DNA of 64,000 nt from NCBI GenBank assembly GCA_963971225.1, contig OZ020269.1, positions 104,022,067 to 104,086,066 of the forward strand. Direction: 5' to 3'. The translations under genes and the position numbers were made by a program. This document shows positions 11,240 to 23,054 of this stretch, piece after piece. Position 1 is the stretch's first letter. Every line of letters begins with the position of its first letter. The notes beneath the pieces are model-generated. The model did not search any database. It was given only the letters and a program-made list of their open reading frames with translations, and had not been told where the DNA came from. The DNA is from Melieria omissa (taxonomy: Eukaryota > Arthropoda > Insecta > Diptera > Ulidiidae).

Positions 11240-12300
11240 CACTTCCTTGCTGACATTTTGTTTGCTTGTTTAGTCGGCGCAATGGTTTGCAAATAAAAAC
11301 CCATAAGTATGAGAAAAGCTTTAACAAAAATATGATCATGAAATTTATATTATTTTTATTAATTAATGGAATCTTTTGTAATTTTTTTTTAGTAAGGTGA
11401 AAATATTCAAAGGACCTGTTGAGATTAAGGTGAGGGAAAAGGGTAAACAGTAAACATTTGGTTAATAAGAGAAATATGAAACCGTCGATGATAGTTTGAG
11501 TTAAAAGTTGAAGAAGTATTCCAATAGTCTTGTTCTTAATCGGATCTGAAGCTGCCTTCATATTTCAACAAATAGATCAGTGGTAGGTGAACTTAAACTA
11601 TGACTTCATTGTGCCGACATAATGTTTGGATAAAACCTATCGGGTCTACTACCGAAACAGAGACGATTGGGATGGATGGATTTGGTCTTCAAGAACGAAT
11701 CGAAAACTGCCTGTGGGACAGGTGCGGAGTTTTCTCAGACACACTTCCACTAAACGATTTTTGACTGCATGATAGGTGATAGATAGATAGAATTTAATTT
11801 TGGGGGAGGAGGGCTTTTGAGCATAACTCTTGAACCGAATACCATTCGAAACCATATTTTCAACCAGGCCGAACACATAACACAGGGCAACAAAATGTAC
11901 ACTTTCTTTCTTAAATCAAACCATAGTTTTCTAAAGGATTTTTGGACGCTGATCACAAATGCGTACTCAGTTTTTTTATTGTAAGCGTGGCTTAGGAAAT
12001 ATTGGTTTTCCTTGGAGGGCGTTTTCCTTGTCTTTTGACGCATGCAGCTCCTAATCAAACAAATAAACTTGAAAAATAAATGTGGGAACAGTTAGGTAGC
12101 AATCAAAGCACTGGACGCACACACTATAAATTCGAAAGACATCTTGGAACCCCGAAAATTATTGTTAGTTAATCAAGCAGCTCAACCACAAAAAAACAAA
12201 AACATCGGTGTCTTGCAAAATTGTTGGGTAACAAATATAGTTTTAACTAGTATTGGGTTCAAAAGTTGTGTAAGGAGCCCTATCTAAAATTAAATCCTGT
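11240..12300. other. Spacer with unassigned open frames
   Basis: AT-rich sequence. Overlapping minus-strand frames at 11649-11876 and 11750-12058 read in adjoining frames and might be a decayed coding relic, but I recognise no family. Confidence 0.35.
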
Positions 12301-12302
12301 GT

Positions 12303-12569
12303 ATGTCACTGAGGTCCACATCAAACTCTTCTCAAGGTAGCCAGAGAGCAGATATACTGGCTCAAGTAGTGTCAGAGCTGATGGACGCGACTATGGACAG
12401 CTCCAGGAATTCTACTCTGATATATACAGAAGGGCAATTAAGCACACCAACGCCCAGTGAGAGGCTCGATCTGATTGCAGGATCTCATATGCTCAATGGC
12501 CAAACATTAAGTAACATTGACTTGGCCGAGACTAAATCTGAAGTTAAAATGCTGGTGAATCCTTTTTAA
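12303..12569 (+). CDS. Unrecognised 88-codon ORF
   Basis: The peptide starts MSLRSTSNSSQGSQ and is polar, Ser/Thr-rich and free of Cys and Trp. It has no signal peptide, membrane segment or domain I recognise. AATAAA motifs follow about 80 bp after the stop. It could be a last exon, a piece of an unknown transposon (LINE debris follows at once) or chance. No TATA box or splice structure upstream is convincing. Confidence 0.2.
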   Translation: MSLRSTSNSSQGSQRADILAQVVSELMDATMDSSRNSTLIYTEGQLSTPTPSERLDLIAGSHMLNGQTLSNIDLAETKSEVKMLVNPF

Positions 12570-12865
12570 GTTCTAAGGCTTCTTAGCTTTATTGTATTTT
12601 TGTATCATAGAATGTACGAAACTAATATGTTCAGAGACTTAAGCAATTAAATAAATGAATAAAAAGAAGACTTTGTATCTTTTGCTGTTCAGCAGATCAG
12701 AATCACAGGTAACTCATTACAGATCGTCAGAAATAAGATATCTGTGACAAAACTATGCACATTCGTAAAACTTCTTCCTATGAACATAAGTAGGTTATAG
12801 GTTCTCACAGACTACGATACAAGAATACAGTAAAGCTTAAAACCCTTAGAACTAAAAAAGGTTAC

Positions 12866-13050
12866 ACTTCAGCGGACAGACTGAGCCTACCTCATTGGAA
12901 CTACTGTCACAGCTTCAACGATGAGGAGGAAATAGTGTCTGTGCAGCATCTTCTATGTTAATGTTCCGACCTTCACATCCTACGACACAGTTTCTTAGGG
13001 AATGGGACATTTTGAGATGTGTTCATGGTAGGCTTTGTGTGACTGGGATA
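12866..13050 (+). pseudogene. LINE ORF2 C-terminal fragment
   Basis: Translated on the plus strand this gives a degraded version of the terminal Cys/His region of I-group LINEs: SADRLSLPHWNYC, DEEEIVSVQHLLC, a stop, then CSDLHILRHSFLGN. At least two in-frame stops are present. It is the same kind of segment as in the fragments at 433-1290 and 51430-51838. Confidence 0.65.
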
Positions 13051-13139
13051 TAGAGGGATAGAGAGAGGGGTAATCAATATTTTCATTGACTGTATCAAAA
13101 ATGAAAGCCATGGAAATGATTGAAGTGATTTTAAACCAA

Positions 13140-14727
13140 ACAGGATACAACTAGACCTGTAAGGAGGCTGGGGCTTAGAAAAACGAATAGAGCGAAGGGC
13201 AAACTTTAGGAATCTTCGTTGGATACACTCTAAGCGATTAGAATGCGACGCATGATAAGGTGTCCAGATGAAAGCATTTCAGTCTGGACCTAACAAAAGT
13301 AGTATACAAGAGCTTGAGCGTATAAGGGATTGGGAAAGGAGGAAAAATTGCTGAGGACAAACCCTAACATAGAATAGGCACGCGAGACAATGCGATTAAC
13401 ATGGGAAGTGAAGGTAAACGTTGAATCGAAAACAACGCCCAGATCCTTGATCTCAGCCACCTTTTCTAACACTGTGCCATCAATTTCAAAAGAAGTTTTT
13501 ACTGCATTAGTGGATTTCGAAAAAGTGAAAGTATTTGCTGACGTTTAAGCATAAACGATTTTTACTGCATCACGCGAGGACATTATTGAGGTCGGACTGG
13601 ATGTTTAAAGAATCAGACGAAGTGCAGACAACAGAGAAAATCTTCAAGTCATCGGCATAGAGCAAGAAGTTGGAGAAGGAATAGCAAGCACTGATGTCGT
13701 TTATGAAGAGAACAAGGAACAAAGGGCCTAAAATACTTCCCTGCGAGACTCCTGAAGTGGCGACAAAAGGCTTAGAGGTGGCATGATCAACAACGACAAT
13801 GCCCTGTCGGTTGCTTAAGGGGACAGTCCCCTCAAGAGGTCTCAACAAAATTTTTTTTTTTTTGCTTAATCGATTCTCGATCTATTTAAGATTATGTATG
13901 TAAAGTTTTAGCTCCAAATTCGAAGTATTTCAGGAGTTGCACGAAAATTCAGTCGGTCGCGCACGGTGCCTGGTGCCTACATTGCGAAATTTAAAGTGCG
14001 TTTTCTCAAAACCATGTTTTCACAATTTGCGGGAAAGATAACTCTAAAAGTTATCAACAGATTTTCTTAAACTAAAATTTATTTTATTCAGTAATAATAC
14101 CTTTTTTATTAACAAATAAATGTAAAAAAAGTCACTTTTTTCTTTTAAATCATAATTTTTCCTCTAAATTTCGGATTTTTGGAATTTCCGTAGTTCACAT
14201 AGAACAAATAAGTCTGACGAAGAAAACAAAAAAAAAATTTTGATTTTAGTTGAAAACAACGGCTGCTATCGTTCCCGCAAATGGACTCCGACCGTGCCGA
14301 AACGCTGCCGGAAAACGTGAAAAACTCAGTCATTTAGAATTTCCCAGATGTAATTTTCTTTGAGAATAAAGTTGAAAGTATGACTAAAACATATCCCAAA
14401 GTTCTTATGTCTCCGATCTTTCTTTCTGTAAGAAAAAAAATCAGGAAAAAACGCTTTTTTCTCGGACGCTTGAGGGGACTGTCCCCTTAAATAAGATTTA
14501 ATCCAATCCAAGAAAACTGAATGAAACCCCAAAATAGAAAGCTTAGACAGGAGTATGTCATGTGAAACTTTGTCGAAAGCCTTAGAGAAATCGGTGCAGA
14601 TTGTGTCCTCTTGCGAATTATTCTGAAATGCAGAGAAACAGTAATTATTAAAGACCGCAAGATTAGTAACAGTTGAGCGGGACGATCCATGCTGGTTAGG
14701 TGAGATTAAACTCTTTACAGCAAGGTA
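13140..14727 (-). pseudogene. LINE reverse transcriptase fragment, split by a MITE
   Basis: A 5'-truncated non-LTR reverse transcriptase lies on the minus strand. In order: an SPNQHGSSR segment (about 14700), TDFSKAFDKVSHD (palm), LDWIKSYL (about 14490), then after the insertion at 13815-14490 TSGVSQGSILGPL, FLLYADDLKIF with the catalytic YADD (about 13650), KDLGVVFDSTF (about 13450) and the thumb-like LECIQRRFLKFALRSI near 13200. Frame changes occur in the 3' part. No RNase H follows, consistent with Jockey/CR1-like elements. The copy is inactive. Confidence 0.85.
13815..14490. mobile_element. TTAA-flanked MITE inside LINE reverse transcriptase
   Basis: A 668-bp insert (13819-14486) is bounded by TTAA at 13815-13818 and 14487-14490. 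Its ends are inverted repeats GGGGACAGTCCCCTCAAG, each starting with a near-palindrome. Taking out the insert plus one TTAA leaves the host reverse transcriptase frame continuous, which fixes the borders. TTAA duplication is the piggyBac signature. The interior is AT-rich and encodes no transposase. Confidence 0.88.
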
Positions 14728-14843
14728 CAGTTGTTTGTATCACCTGGTTATCATAGGTCACTGGTTTTCATGCTAAAAGTGTCAACTTAATTCCTTGAAC
14801 AAATGACTTTTGTAAAAACAATGGTTATCATTGCCAGAAGAAA

Positions 14844-14893
14844 CATCGGCACTGAATTTTTTCTCTCATGACAACTCTGTCTCATAGATTGCC
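14844..14893. repeat. 50-bp dispersed duplicate, copy 2
   Basis: Nearly identical to 9757-9805 with unrelated flanks. Confidence 0.75.
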
Positions 14894-15292
14894 ATACCAC
14901 ACGCAGTTTATTCTGTTGAATGTCATTATTTATTACACATTTCTTTAGTTTGTTTTCCAAATTATTGTTTTACTTCATTTAAAGTTAATTCTCGTTGCTA
15001 CTTTTCACATACTTAATCCCTTTGCATGCGCTAATAATCTCACAATTCTTTTCGAAAAAAATATGCCTTTCAGTTCCGCCAACATCCGGGTAATTTGAAT
15101 TCTGAGCAATTAACACCGACTTTTATCAATAATTAAAAATACCCAAATTATAAAAAAGGAAAATTCCGCATCTGTAGGCAGCCAATGCGTCGCCTGCAAC
15201 TGGCAATTAGCAGTCGAGTGCCGCTCAAAAATTCTACCAAATTATTATTTATGAGCGTTAATTATTGTGTAGAGGCCACGCCAACTGCACCA

Positions 15293-15327
15293 CACACACA
15301 CACACACACACACAAGCACACACACGT
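15293..15327. repeat. CA dinucleotide microsatellite
   Basis: (CA)n with one AAG interruption. Similar short CA or GT tracts occur near 27470, 28840, 30715, 33390, 48240, 48655 and 58950. Confidence 0.95.
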
Positions 15328-16559
15328 AGTAAACACACGCCCAGCAATTATAAAGAAGTTGAAGTACGAGAAGGAAAACTAAAAAGAAGTTAAAAGCAAT
15401 GCGCGCCACTGCAGAGCACAGCTTATACAACACAATTGCAGTTCCCACCAGCCGACAGCAGTTCACAGAGGACAACAACAACAACAGCAAAGTGTGGAGG
15501 GAAATGGAAAATTTAAATAAATTTTAAACAAGCCGACAGAAGGCAGCGGCCACCAGCAGTAGTAGTAAAATTTTCAACTGCTAGTAAAATTCGCCATAAA
15601 ACCCAGCGACAGTCTCGACTGATATATGAGAGTTGTATATGGTTTATGGTTGGGCTGTATTTACAACTGCAACGTGCAACTGCAACAGTTGATTTCGGCC
15701 TTTCGAAACTGTCCCCTCTTTGTGCCATCTTTGTGTATTTTCTAAATATTTGCTTTTTCATTTGATCCCAAGGCGAGTGTGTGTAGAAATGAAAACGTGT
15801 ACCCGCACAAATTTCGCCTATTTACCAAAATATTAACCCCCGTTGCCCTTTTCATATATGAATGTATGAATGTGTGTATTTTAAATTCGCCTGCACGCAC
15901 TTACCCACTCGTCGACTCTCACTCCATGTCGTACGCACGCGTGACGGCCCGTGTGGCTGGGCGACACTTGCATGTGACAGTCGGTAGTGGGACCCTCGCC
16001 ACTCTTCGGTCTATCATTCTGTGCCGCAAAAACTCCGCTCGACGATCATAAAACCATAAAGTGCAGCGTCTACCAACAACTTCCGCCTATCCTACGCAAG
16101 TCTCCCCCTACGTGCTGGCAGTGCGGTGTTCTTCAATTGGAAATGTAATTTTTCAAAAGTTTGTCATCAAATCTCACTGGCAGATCGTTAGCAGATAGAG
16201 TCAATCATGGAAGTAAAATGGGCAATGTGCGATGTGGGCGTTGATGTGTCGCTTGCGATATGGAAATGTGAGAAAATTATGGCACTTTGAATTGTTTCGA
16301 AACAAAATAAATTGGATTTGAAAGTCCATGTATTGGAGTTGAGAGTGAGTAACTCCAGAATGTTCTTGAAAATTTTAAATGATATAAGACACCCGGTAGT
16401 AGTAAGTTCAATCAGGATAAGATTGTGTGTGAACTCCAGTGAGTTACTTTGGTACTTGTAGCAAAGTTACGACCTTCTATTTTCTAGTAACGAGCAGAGA
16501 AACAACCCATGAGAGAAACCAGGTCGAGGGGTCCTGATACCAAACCGCATTCAGTGCCG

Positions 16560-18700
16560 AAAACAATTAAAAACCATAGCATAAAAACTATAGGAGTTGA
16601 TAGGACAAATCTAAGGTTGGATGGATGGAAGGAAGGAAATAACCTAAGGGAGGTCATTACCTCAAGTGCTCAGGCTTAATAGCCCGTTGTACTTAAGGCT
16701 CAGGGAAGAGGTTGATAGAGGAGATGGGAATGGGGAAAGAAAAGAGAAAGTGGGTGGAAAGGGGGAAAGGGTTATAAGTTCTCCTGTGCAAATTTCCCGG
16801 ACTCATTAATGAATCTCAGTAGATTACACAGGGTGAGAGAATGAACTTCGTCCATTCTCATAACATCTGAACCCAGTGTGTGCAATCTCGTTCTAGAGAA
16901 GGCAGGACATGCACAGAGAAAGTGCTCTGTACTATCGACCTCCTCCAGGCAAGACACGCAAGTCGGATCTTCGATGATGCCCATGTTGGCCATATGTCGC
17001 CCCCATGGATTGTGTCCTGTGATTAACCCGACCATTCGTCAGAGGTCTTTCCTTCTCACCTTCTGGAGGAAATTCCCTGCTTTCCTGTTCGGGCTTTTCA
17101 CAAACCACTTGGCAGTTTTACAGCTTCCCAAGGTAGACCAACGTTCTCTAGGTCTTTACACAGGACTTGATCCAGTCCAGGGTTCCTGCTAGACTGGTGC
17201 CAATTATTGGTTCTGGTCCCATGGGTGTGCACCCTGATCCACAGTTCTTTGGCAGTTTCATTATTTAGAACACCGCAGTGTCCCGGAACCCAGATAAGTT
17301 GGAGCTCATTACGTCTCGCAACTGATTTTAGCTTCATCTTACATTCTTGGACAATCTTAGAGGTAACACGCGCGTTCTCCAGGGCCTTAAGTGCGGCTTT
17401 ACTGTTACTACAGACTCCTATATGTTTCCCGCACTATTTCCTCGCGATTATCCATTCCGCTACCTTCAGAATGGCGAAGATTTCCGCCTGAAAGACGGTA
17501 GTCAGCCCACCCCGTGAGTAGTAGCAGTTAACACTTCCATCGAGGTGCCATCCAGCTCCAGTACCTTTATCGGTTTTGGATCCGTCAGTGAAAAAAATAT
17601 CCGTCAGATCCCCTAGCATGACCTGTGGGTTTTCCTTGTGGAAACCTCACTTCAAAGTTTCTCCCAAAGGGTACTACGGGTATTTGGCAATCCTTAGGTT
17701 CCAGTAGCAACGGATGTTGCGCTGACAACCTCTTGAATATTTCTCCATGACGCGAGCCCTTGTTGTCGTGCCAGTATCCATAGGAATACAGCCGACATCT
17801 AGCTTTCATTGCCACCTCTTGAACTTTTAGATCTAGGGGAAGCAGGTCAAGCATGGGCATTAAGGGCGTCACGCGAGACAGTACTTATGACACCCGTAAT
17901 GCATACACTTCTTTGTAGTATGTTTGCCAATGCTGTGGCCAATGCTGTGGACTTAACCATTGTTCATCTCCACCAGACTACCGATGCGTACGTAATTATG
18001 GGCCTGATGAGCGCGGTATATATCCAAAGGACCACCGCAGGCTTCAGGCCCCAGGTCTTGCTAAAAGCTCGACGGCACTGTTGGAAAACTTTCAGCGCAC
18101 GGTCTATCTGTGTCAAGAAATGCATCTTCCACATTAGTTTCCTGTCTAGGATTACCCCTAGATTTTTCACCTCCGTCGATAGACTGAGGATCACACCTTT
18201 CAGTACTGACAGTTCGAGACCATCCAGCTTCCATTTCCTAGTAAATAGGACCAGAGTCGTTTTACTGGGATTGACGGAAAGGTTGATATTGCTGTTGATA
18301 CTGGAAAACCCAGAGACCATTTGTCAGTATTTGGTGATTCTCAATTGAAACAAATCAAATATCCTTTGACTTCCTTTAAAAAAGATTCAAACGAAAATTA
18401 AAAACGAATCAAGTTGGATAGGACAAATCTAAGGTTCAGGTTGCTGTTGATACCAGAAAACTCAAAGCTCATTTGTCATCATTTGGTGATTTTCACTTGA
18501 ACCAAATCGAGGATCCTTTGACGTCCTTTAAAAAAAGATTAAAACGAAGACTAAAAACTAATCAAGTTGGATAGAACAAATCTAAGGTTGATGTTGCTGT
18601 TGATACTAGAGAACCCAGAACCCATTTGTCATCATTTGGGGATTTTCAATTGAACCAAATCAAAGATCCTTTGACTTCCTTTTAAAAAAGATTAACTTTT
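16560..18700. repeat. 153-bp tandem array, interrupted by a LINE
   Basis: Units contain 'gacaaatctaaggtt', 'gttgctgttgata', 'catttgtcatcatttggtga' and 'cctttgacttcc'. The marker 'aaggtt' falls at 18279, 18431 and 18584, a period of 152-153 bp. The end of one more unit lies at about 16565-16619, left of the LINE at 16620-18278, showing that the LINE landed inside a pre-existing array. Confidence 0.85.
16620..18278 (-). pseudogene. 5'-truncated I-group LINE with RNase H
   Basis: A minus-strand LINE relic begins at 18278 within the reverse transcriptase (SVNPSKTTLVLFTRKWKLDG, then NLGVILDRKLMWKMH). It continues with an RNase H domain (FFTDGSKTDKGTGAGW near 17600, FQAEIFAILKVAEW, WVPGHCGVLNNETAKEL near 17280) and ends with the zinc-tail segment TGHNPWGRHMANMGI ... 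CVSCLEEVDSTEHFLCACP near 16970. A 3' UTR follows, ending in a GGAAGGAAGGATGGATGG-like simple repeat (plus-strand 16620-16650). Flanking 'aaggttg' at 16613-16619 and 18279-18285 is the likely 7-bp target duplication. Frame changes inside the ORF make it inactive. Confidence 0.85.
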
Positions 18701-19800
18701 TCTATGTTCCTTTTCCATTCCTTGTCATCAGAATAAAACTTTTTACCACCGCATTCGTTTTTGTCATTGTAGACTATCTCTCTAAGTGTTATTGCCAGTA
18801 AGTAAGACGACGCCCGACTATTCAAACCTAATAAATGTTGCCTCACATGAGGGCCGAGAGTCTTTAATCATGCGCTCAGCTAATGCCAATAGAATTCCAA
18901 TTTTTCACAATTAATCTCGCCCAAACATTTGTACAACAACTCAAAAGCCGATAACAACAACGTTCATATTCCCAGACTTGTAACAGCGGGAACTCGAATC
19001 GAATCGAATCGAGCAGCGAACTCACAGCCGGCGCGTTATCCTGTCGCCTGCCTGCAGCCAATGCAATGCAATCGGCAACAGTTCGGCAACGTTAACAATT
19101 GCTACACGATATGCGTTGCAGTGCACAGCGGGACGCGGTGAATTTGTCACCCGCGGCCCAGCGCCAAATGTCAATGTCGCCGCATAAAGCGGCATCAATT
19201 TGACACATGAACATGTCTAATGATGGGAATGACCGGTCGGGCGGCCATCTAATGCGCATCGATAAAATGCAAACTGTGAATTGCATTGCAGCAATTGGCG
19301 TTGGTCACCCGCTGTTTTTTGACTCCGTCCATTAGGCGAGTGCAGCTCATAATTGTGCGGCGCAGTTCGCACTTGCCGCCACCCCTCCTGCTCGCAGCGA
19401 CTTTCCTATCACGTGCGATAAGGTTTCGATTGTGCGAAAAGTGTTGCATTGTGCCGACATTAGCGGCCGGAACATGCGTACCGCGTTCGCATTTACGCTG
19501 TCACAATGAATTGCTGCATTTGGTGTGTGGGACGCAGCGGAGGGGTGGCGCACGTTGGTCATGGTTCGGTTGGTGTCCTCCGGATTAGTTCGGGTACCTT
19601 CAGTTTTTGGTGTTTATATTGGAAATCAAAGTGAATGGCTAATTGTTGGGATCGTTGCGACAAATGTTCGCGTTTTTGGTTTCGGAGTTTGAGTGGTTGA
19701 GTTGGCGGGGATTTGAAAATGTGTGCAGGAAATACAACAAAATGTTGCGGAAATACTGAATGCGAACAAGGACAATGAACAACGAACTGACGGGAGAACG
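18701..19800. other. GC-richer spacer island
   Basis: Roughly 18820-19590 is clearly GC-richer than its surroundings, with overlapping open frames on both strands and no recognisable domain. It may be conserved non-coding or regulatory DNA; comparative alignment would be needed to tell. Confidence 0.35.
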
Positions 19801-19809
19801 TTTGAAAAA

Positions 19810-20200
19810 TTTACTATCTTCTTTGTTCAAAAATCAACGAAACAAAGGCCACCAATTTCAATGGAAACTGTCAGTGGGTCATCGAATTCGTATTGGTTTG
19901 TATTAAAGTGCCGGAGGTTGGTTGTAAATGTCCTGTACTACAATTAAGTGGAACTATATGCAAGCTAAATAACAACTATAAAGAAGAATAATTTAAGAAA
20001 AATACACTTAAAGCTCCTTTTCCTTGAAAAGCCCCTGAAACAAGCCCCTGAAGCGAAGACTTCATTAAAACTACCAGTGGGTCGTTAAATTCTTATTGGT
20101 TTGTCGAAGAGTTGAAAGTTTTGTAAATGTATTTTTCTTTAACAAAATCAACAAAACAAAGGCGAAAACTTTAAGTGGGTCATCAAACCCCTCTTAGTTT
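19810..20200. repeat. Diverged tandem repeat with 'gtgggtc' marker
   Basis: Three diverged copies of a segment with 'aaatcaacgaaacaaaggc', 'cagtgggtcatcgaattc' and 'ttattggttt' occur near 19865, 20068 and 20167. Spacing is irregular. Confidence 0.6.
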
Positions 20201-20894
20201 ATCGAAGTGTTGAAGATTTCCTTTAAAAGTCTTTTACAACTGTCAGACCTCCATGCAAATCCAATCAAACACCGATCTTTGAAGTACTCAATTGGAATCT
20301 TACATATGAGTAATCTATGCAACAAACACATATTACATTCTTTTTTTTTAATACAAAATCTATTCAGTTATATCTTGTGGCTCTGGCGGAAAAGCAAAAG
20401 TCATGTATAAGGTATATAAAAACTTTCAGGAAGTCTTGGATCAGTTTGAATCAGTAAATACTTGAGACTGTGGTTCAAGGTTCAATTTCTAGAACCGCTG
20501 ATAAGCTGAAATTAGTCTATTTTTCGAAAATATGGTTCAAGAATAAAGAACCTTACCCCAGATCTCTTAAAAAAAATGCACAGATCATTGTAAAAATTTA
20601 AACAGTTTATGCGGTGTTAAGCATCAAAAGGACTTTTTTTGGGAAGTTTTGTAAGATTTAAATTTTTGTTTATATATTTTGCATTGAAAATTCGTCAAGG
20701 GAAAGATTTTCTTTCAGAAAGCAATGTCATAAAAGTTATTTGCAAATAACAGAACACCTCAATGGAAAAATTTTGTCTTTGAGCATTCTAGGGTTAACAT
20801 TAGACTAACTTTTTTATTAAAATCCTATTTGTGTGAGATATCGAAAAAATATTATGTTGTTGTTGACAAAAACTGTCACAGTTGTTGTAATTTA
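20201..20894. other. AT-rich spacer, nothing recognised
   Basis: AT-rich sequence without recognisable gene or repeat structure. Confidence 0.45.
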
Positions 20895-21593
20895 TTAAGG
20901 GGGTCAATACGTGCAAATTTACAAAATTTAAAAAAATTTTTTTTTTGTGAAATAGACTCCAGTGGATCTTAAGAATATCCCTCTCAAGTGGTTTTTAATT
21001 CTGATGATCCGTTTCCCTGCAGCAGCGCTTTATTGATGGTCAATTCGTTCCGGCTGATATCGGTAACGCAAAGTTTAAACCGAATTATTTCGAAACACTG
21101 GTTTTTGATAATGGAAGTAGAATATCTCGGCAAGTTTTAGTCCCACTTATCTAAAATTTGGGCAGCAACTTTTTGAAACATAGAACTTCTAAACTAACTA
21201 AAAATTTCATTGTTTTTGGAGAAAGCCGCGGCGCCATTTTCGGGAAATTATGAAAAAAAAGGTAATTTTCTTCGGTTGTAGCGTATTTTTGTATTTTCGA
21301 GAAAATATTTTTTTTGTTAGTTCGTTTAGAAGGTACAAATATTTTCTCATAATAACTAATAGCAATATTTTTTCAGATGATTTTTGAGGCGCCGGCACAA
21401 CTTCTACTAGAATTTGGGCCCAACGTTGGACCCCCACCACTGCCGCCATTTTGAGCACGCAAAAAAAAAAACAATTTTTTCCTGCACTGCTACTTTTTAA
21501 TAAAAGAATGAAAAAGATTGTACATTGCATTAATTTTTTCCGGCGTATGCTCGATTTCAAAAATATACCGTTTACACGTATTGACCTCCTTAA
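20895..21593. mobile_element. TTAA-flanked MITE, GGGGGTCAATACG ends
   Basis: TTAA at 20895-20898 and 21590-21593 bounds an element of about 690 bp. Its ends are inverted repeats: GGGGGTCAATACGTGCAAA on the left and GGAGGTCAATACGTGTAAA (reverse complement) on the right, 17 of 19 matching. The interior is AT-rich with no transposase. TTAA duplication points to mobilisation by a piggyBac-type transposase. Confidence 0.82.
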
Positions 21594-22333
21594 AAAAAGG
21601 AGAAATAAACTAGCAAAAACCAGTTGGAAAGTAAGATTTGAATATTTTGAAATATATTAGAAATGGACTCGTTACAATTTGAATTCTAGAGGAATGGAGT
21701 TTTGAAACTGTTTTGTGTGTTTTCCAAATGGGAATTTGTAATCAATAGGAATTTGCCCCATCGAAGAGCATGCAGCTAAAATAGGTCTCCACTTTAATAC
21801 AGCTGCCACATCTGTGAGAACCCGAGGGAGGAGAAAACTGTCCAACACAGCTTTATTAAGAAGAAGGTGGAAGACACTAGACAAGTCAATATATTAAAAC
21901 TTCGAAGACACAGTGAAGTGTAATGTGGAACTCTACTCGCCTTTAGTAACCTCTAGAACTGGATACAAAGGTCATATAGTCCAGAAGACAACACATTATC
22001 ATTTACCGGAAATACATACTAAGATGAAAACAGTGCCTACGCTTTAATTGGAACATTGCCCCTGGCACCAACGAACCAGGTTTTTCAAATCGTTTCTAAA
22101 CAGTTAAATAGAGTTTCCAAACCAAAAATTGCATTGGAATTTGTGAGAGTGGATTCGTTATAATTTGAATTCCAGAGAAATAGAGTATATAAACAGTTAT
22201 AAATTGTATGTAGACAGGGTTTCCGAACTGTTGATCTCCAATAAAATGTGATACTCAAATAAGAATTGCTGTATCTATTAAAAAAGTATTTTGTTTTCAT
22301 TTTTTGAATTTACTTTTATTTACGTAGACCACT
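21594..22333. other. Spacer, nothing recognised
   Basis: A motif with 'aatttgaattc(t/c)agag(g/a)aat' occurs near 21675 and 22160, suggesting an old duplication. No gene is supported. Confidence 0.45.
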
Positions 22334-22508
22334 GAAGGTTCCTTGCCCCAGATTCCCCCATTCTCTTGAAATGTGTGTTGCAACACATGTTGAGAAAACA
22401 ATGTTGCATACCCACTTTTGAGAAATCGGGTGAAATATGTGGTATCAGAATGGGCTTCTTAGATCTCCAAATGTGTCCCTTACAGAGGCAATCATCATAA
22501 CCTAACCA
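22334..22508 (+). mobile_element. 5'-truncated SINE/LINE 3' tail with 12-bp duplication
   Basis: A 175-bp retrotransposed fragment is flanked by 'acgtagaccact' at 22322-22333 and 22509-22520. Its sequence ('gaaatgtgtgttgcaacaca', 'gtggtatcagaatgggc', ending 'cataacctaacca') matches the 3' half of the composite SINE at 55634-56049. This is target-primed reverse transcription debris. Confidence 0.8.
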
Positions 22509-22519
22509 ACGTAGACCAC

Positions 22520-23054
22520 TTAACCCTTTCGACCCACAAAGTTGCCTGCGAGGAACTTCACCTATTTGTCATCTTATAGCAAAAGTTACGATTGACTTAT
22601 GGGTTTAATTTAAAAAGGCTCCAACAAATTAATTGATTCACTTCTAATTAATTAATTAGAAGTAAATTCAAAGCAAATTATAAAAATTTTACTGTTATCC
22701 CCAAAATAATTTCTAATAATTTGCACCGATATCAAAGAAAGTTTGTGTTCTGATTGAAGTCTACAAATTGAGCGCGTTTGATTAAAACCCTGATTCTTTA
22801 AAAATGGTTAAATAAAATCAAAAAGTGATAATTTTATATTTTTTCATAAATATTAAATAAGTTTTCTGTAATTAGAAAATATTGATACACAATTTATTTA
22901 ACCCGTTTTAAGATAAAATTGTTGAAAAGTAAACTAGCTCTAGAAATCTAACAAAGAGACGTGGCGACTTTAAATGTCATGTGCAGTTTTCATGATTTAA
23001 ATACCAAAAAGTTGTATCGAAACACAGGGTAAAATTCGGGGTCGAAAGGGTTAA
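22520..23054. mobile_element. TTAA-flanked MITE, CCCTTTCGACCC ends, copy 1
   Basis: TTAA at 22520-22523 and 23051-23054 bounds an element whose ends are inverted repeats of CCCTTTCGACCC. The interior is AT-rich and non-coding. A second, inverted and partly deleted copy lies at 26205-26648, sharing 'agtcgccacgtctc', 'aaacgggtgaaataaatttt' and 'tagcttttgctataagatga' equivalents. It sits directly against the 3' duplication of the fragment at 22334-22508. Confidence 0.85.

Larger units (their letters stand above)
14728..16555. other. Spacer with CA microsatellite and GC-richer island
   Basis: Contains copy 2 of the 50-bp dispersed duplicate (14844-14893), a CA repeat (15293-15327) and a GC-richer island at about 15880-16130 with several open frames but no domain. 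No gene is supported. Confidence 0.45.
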
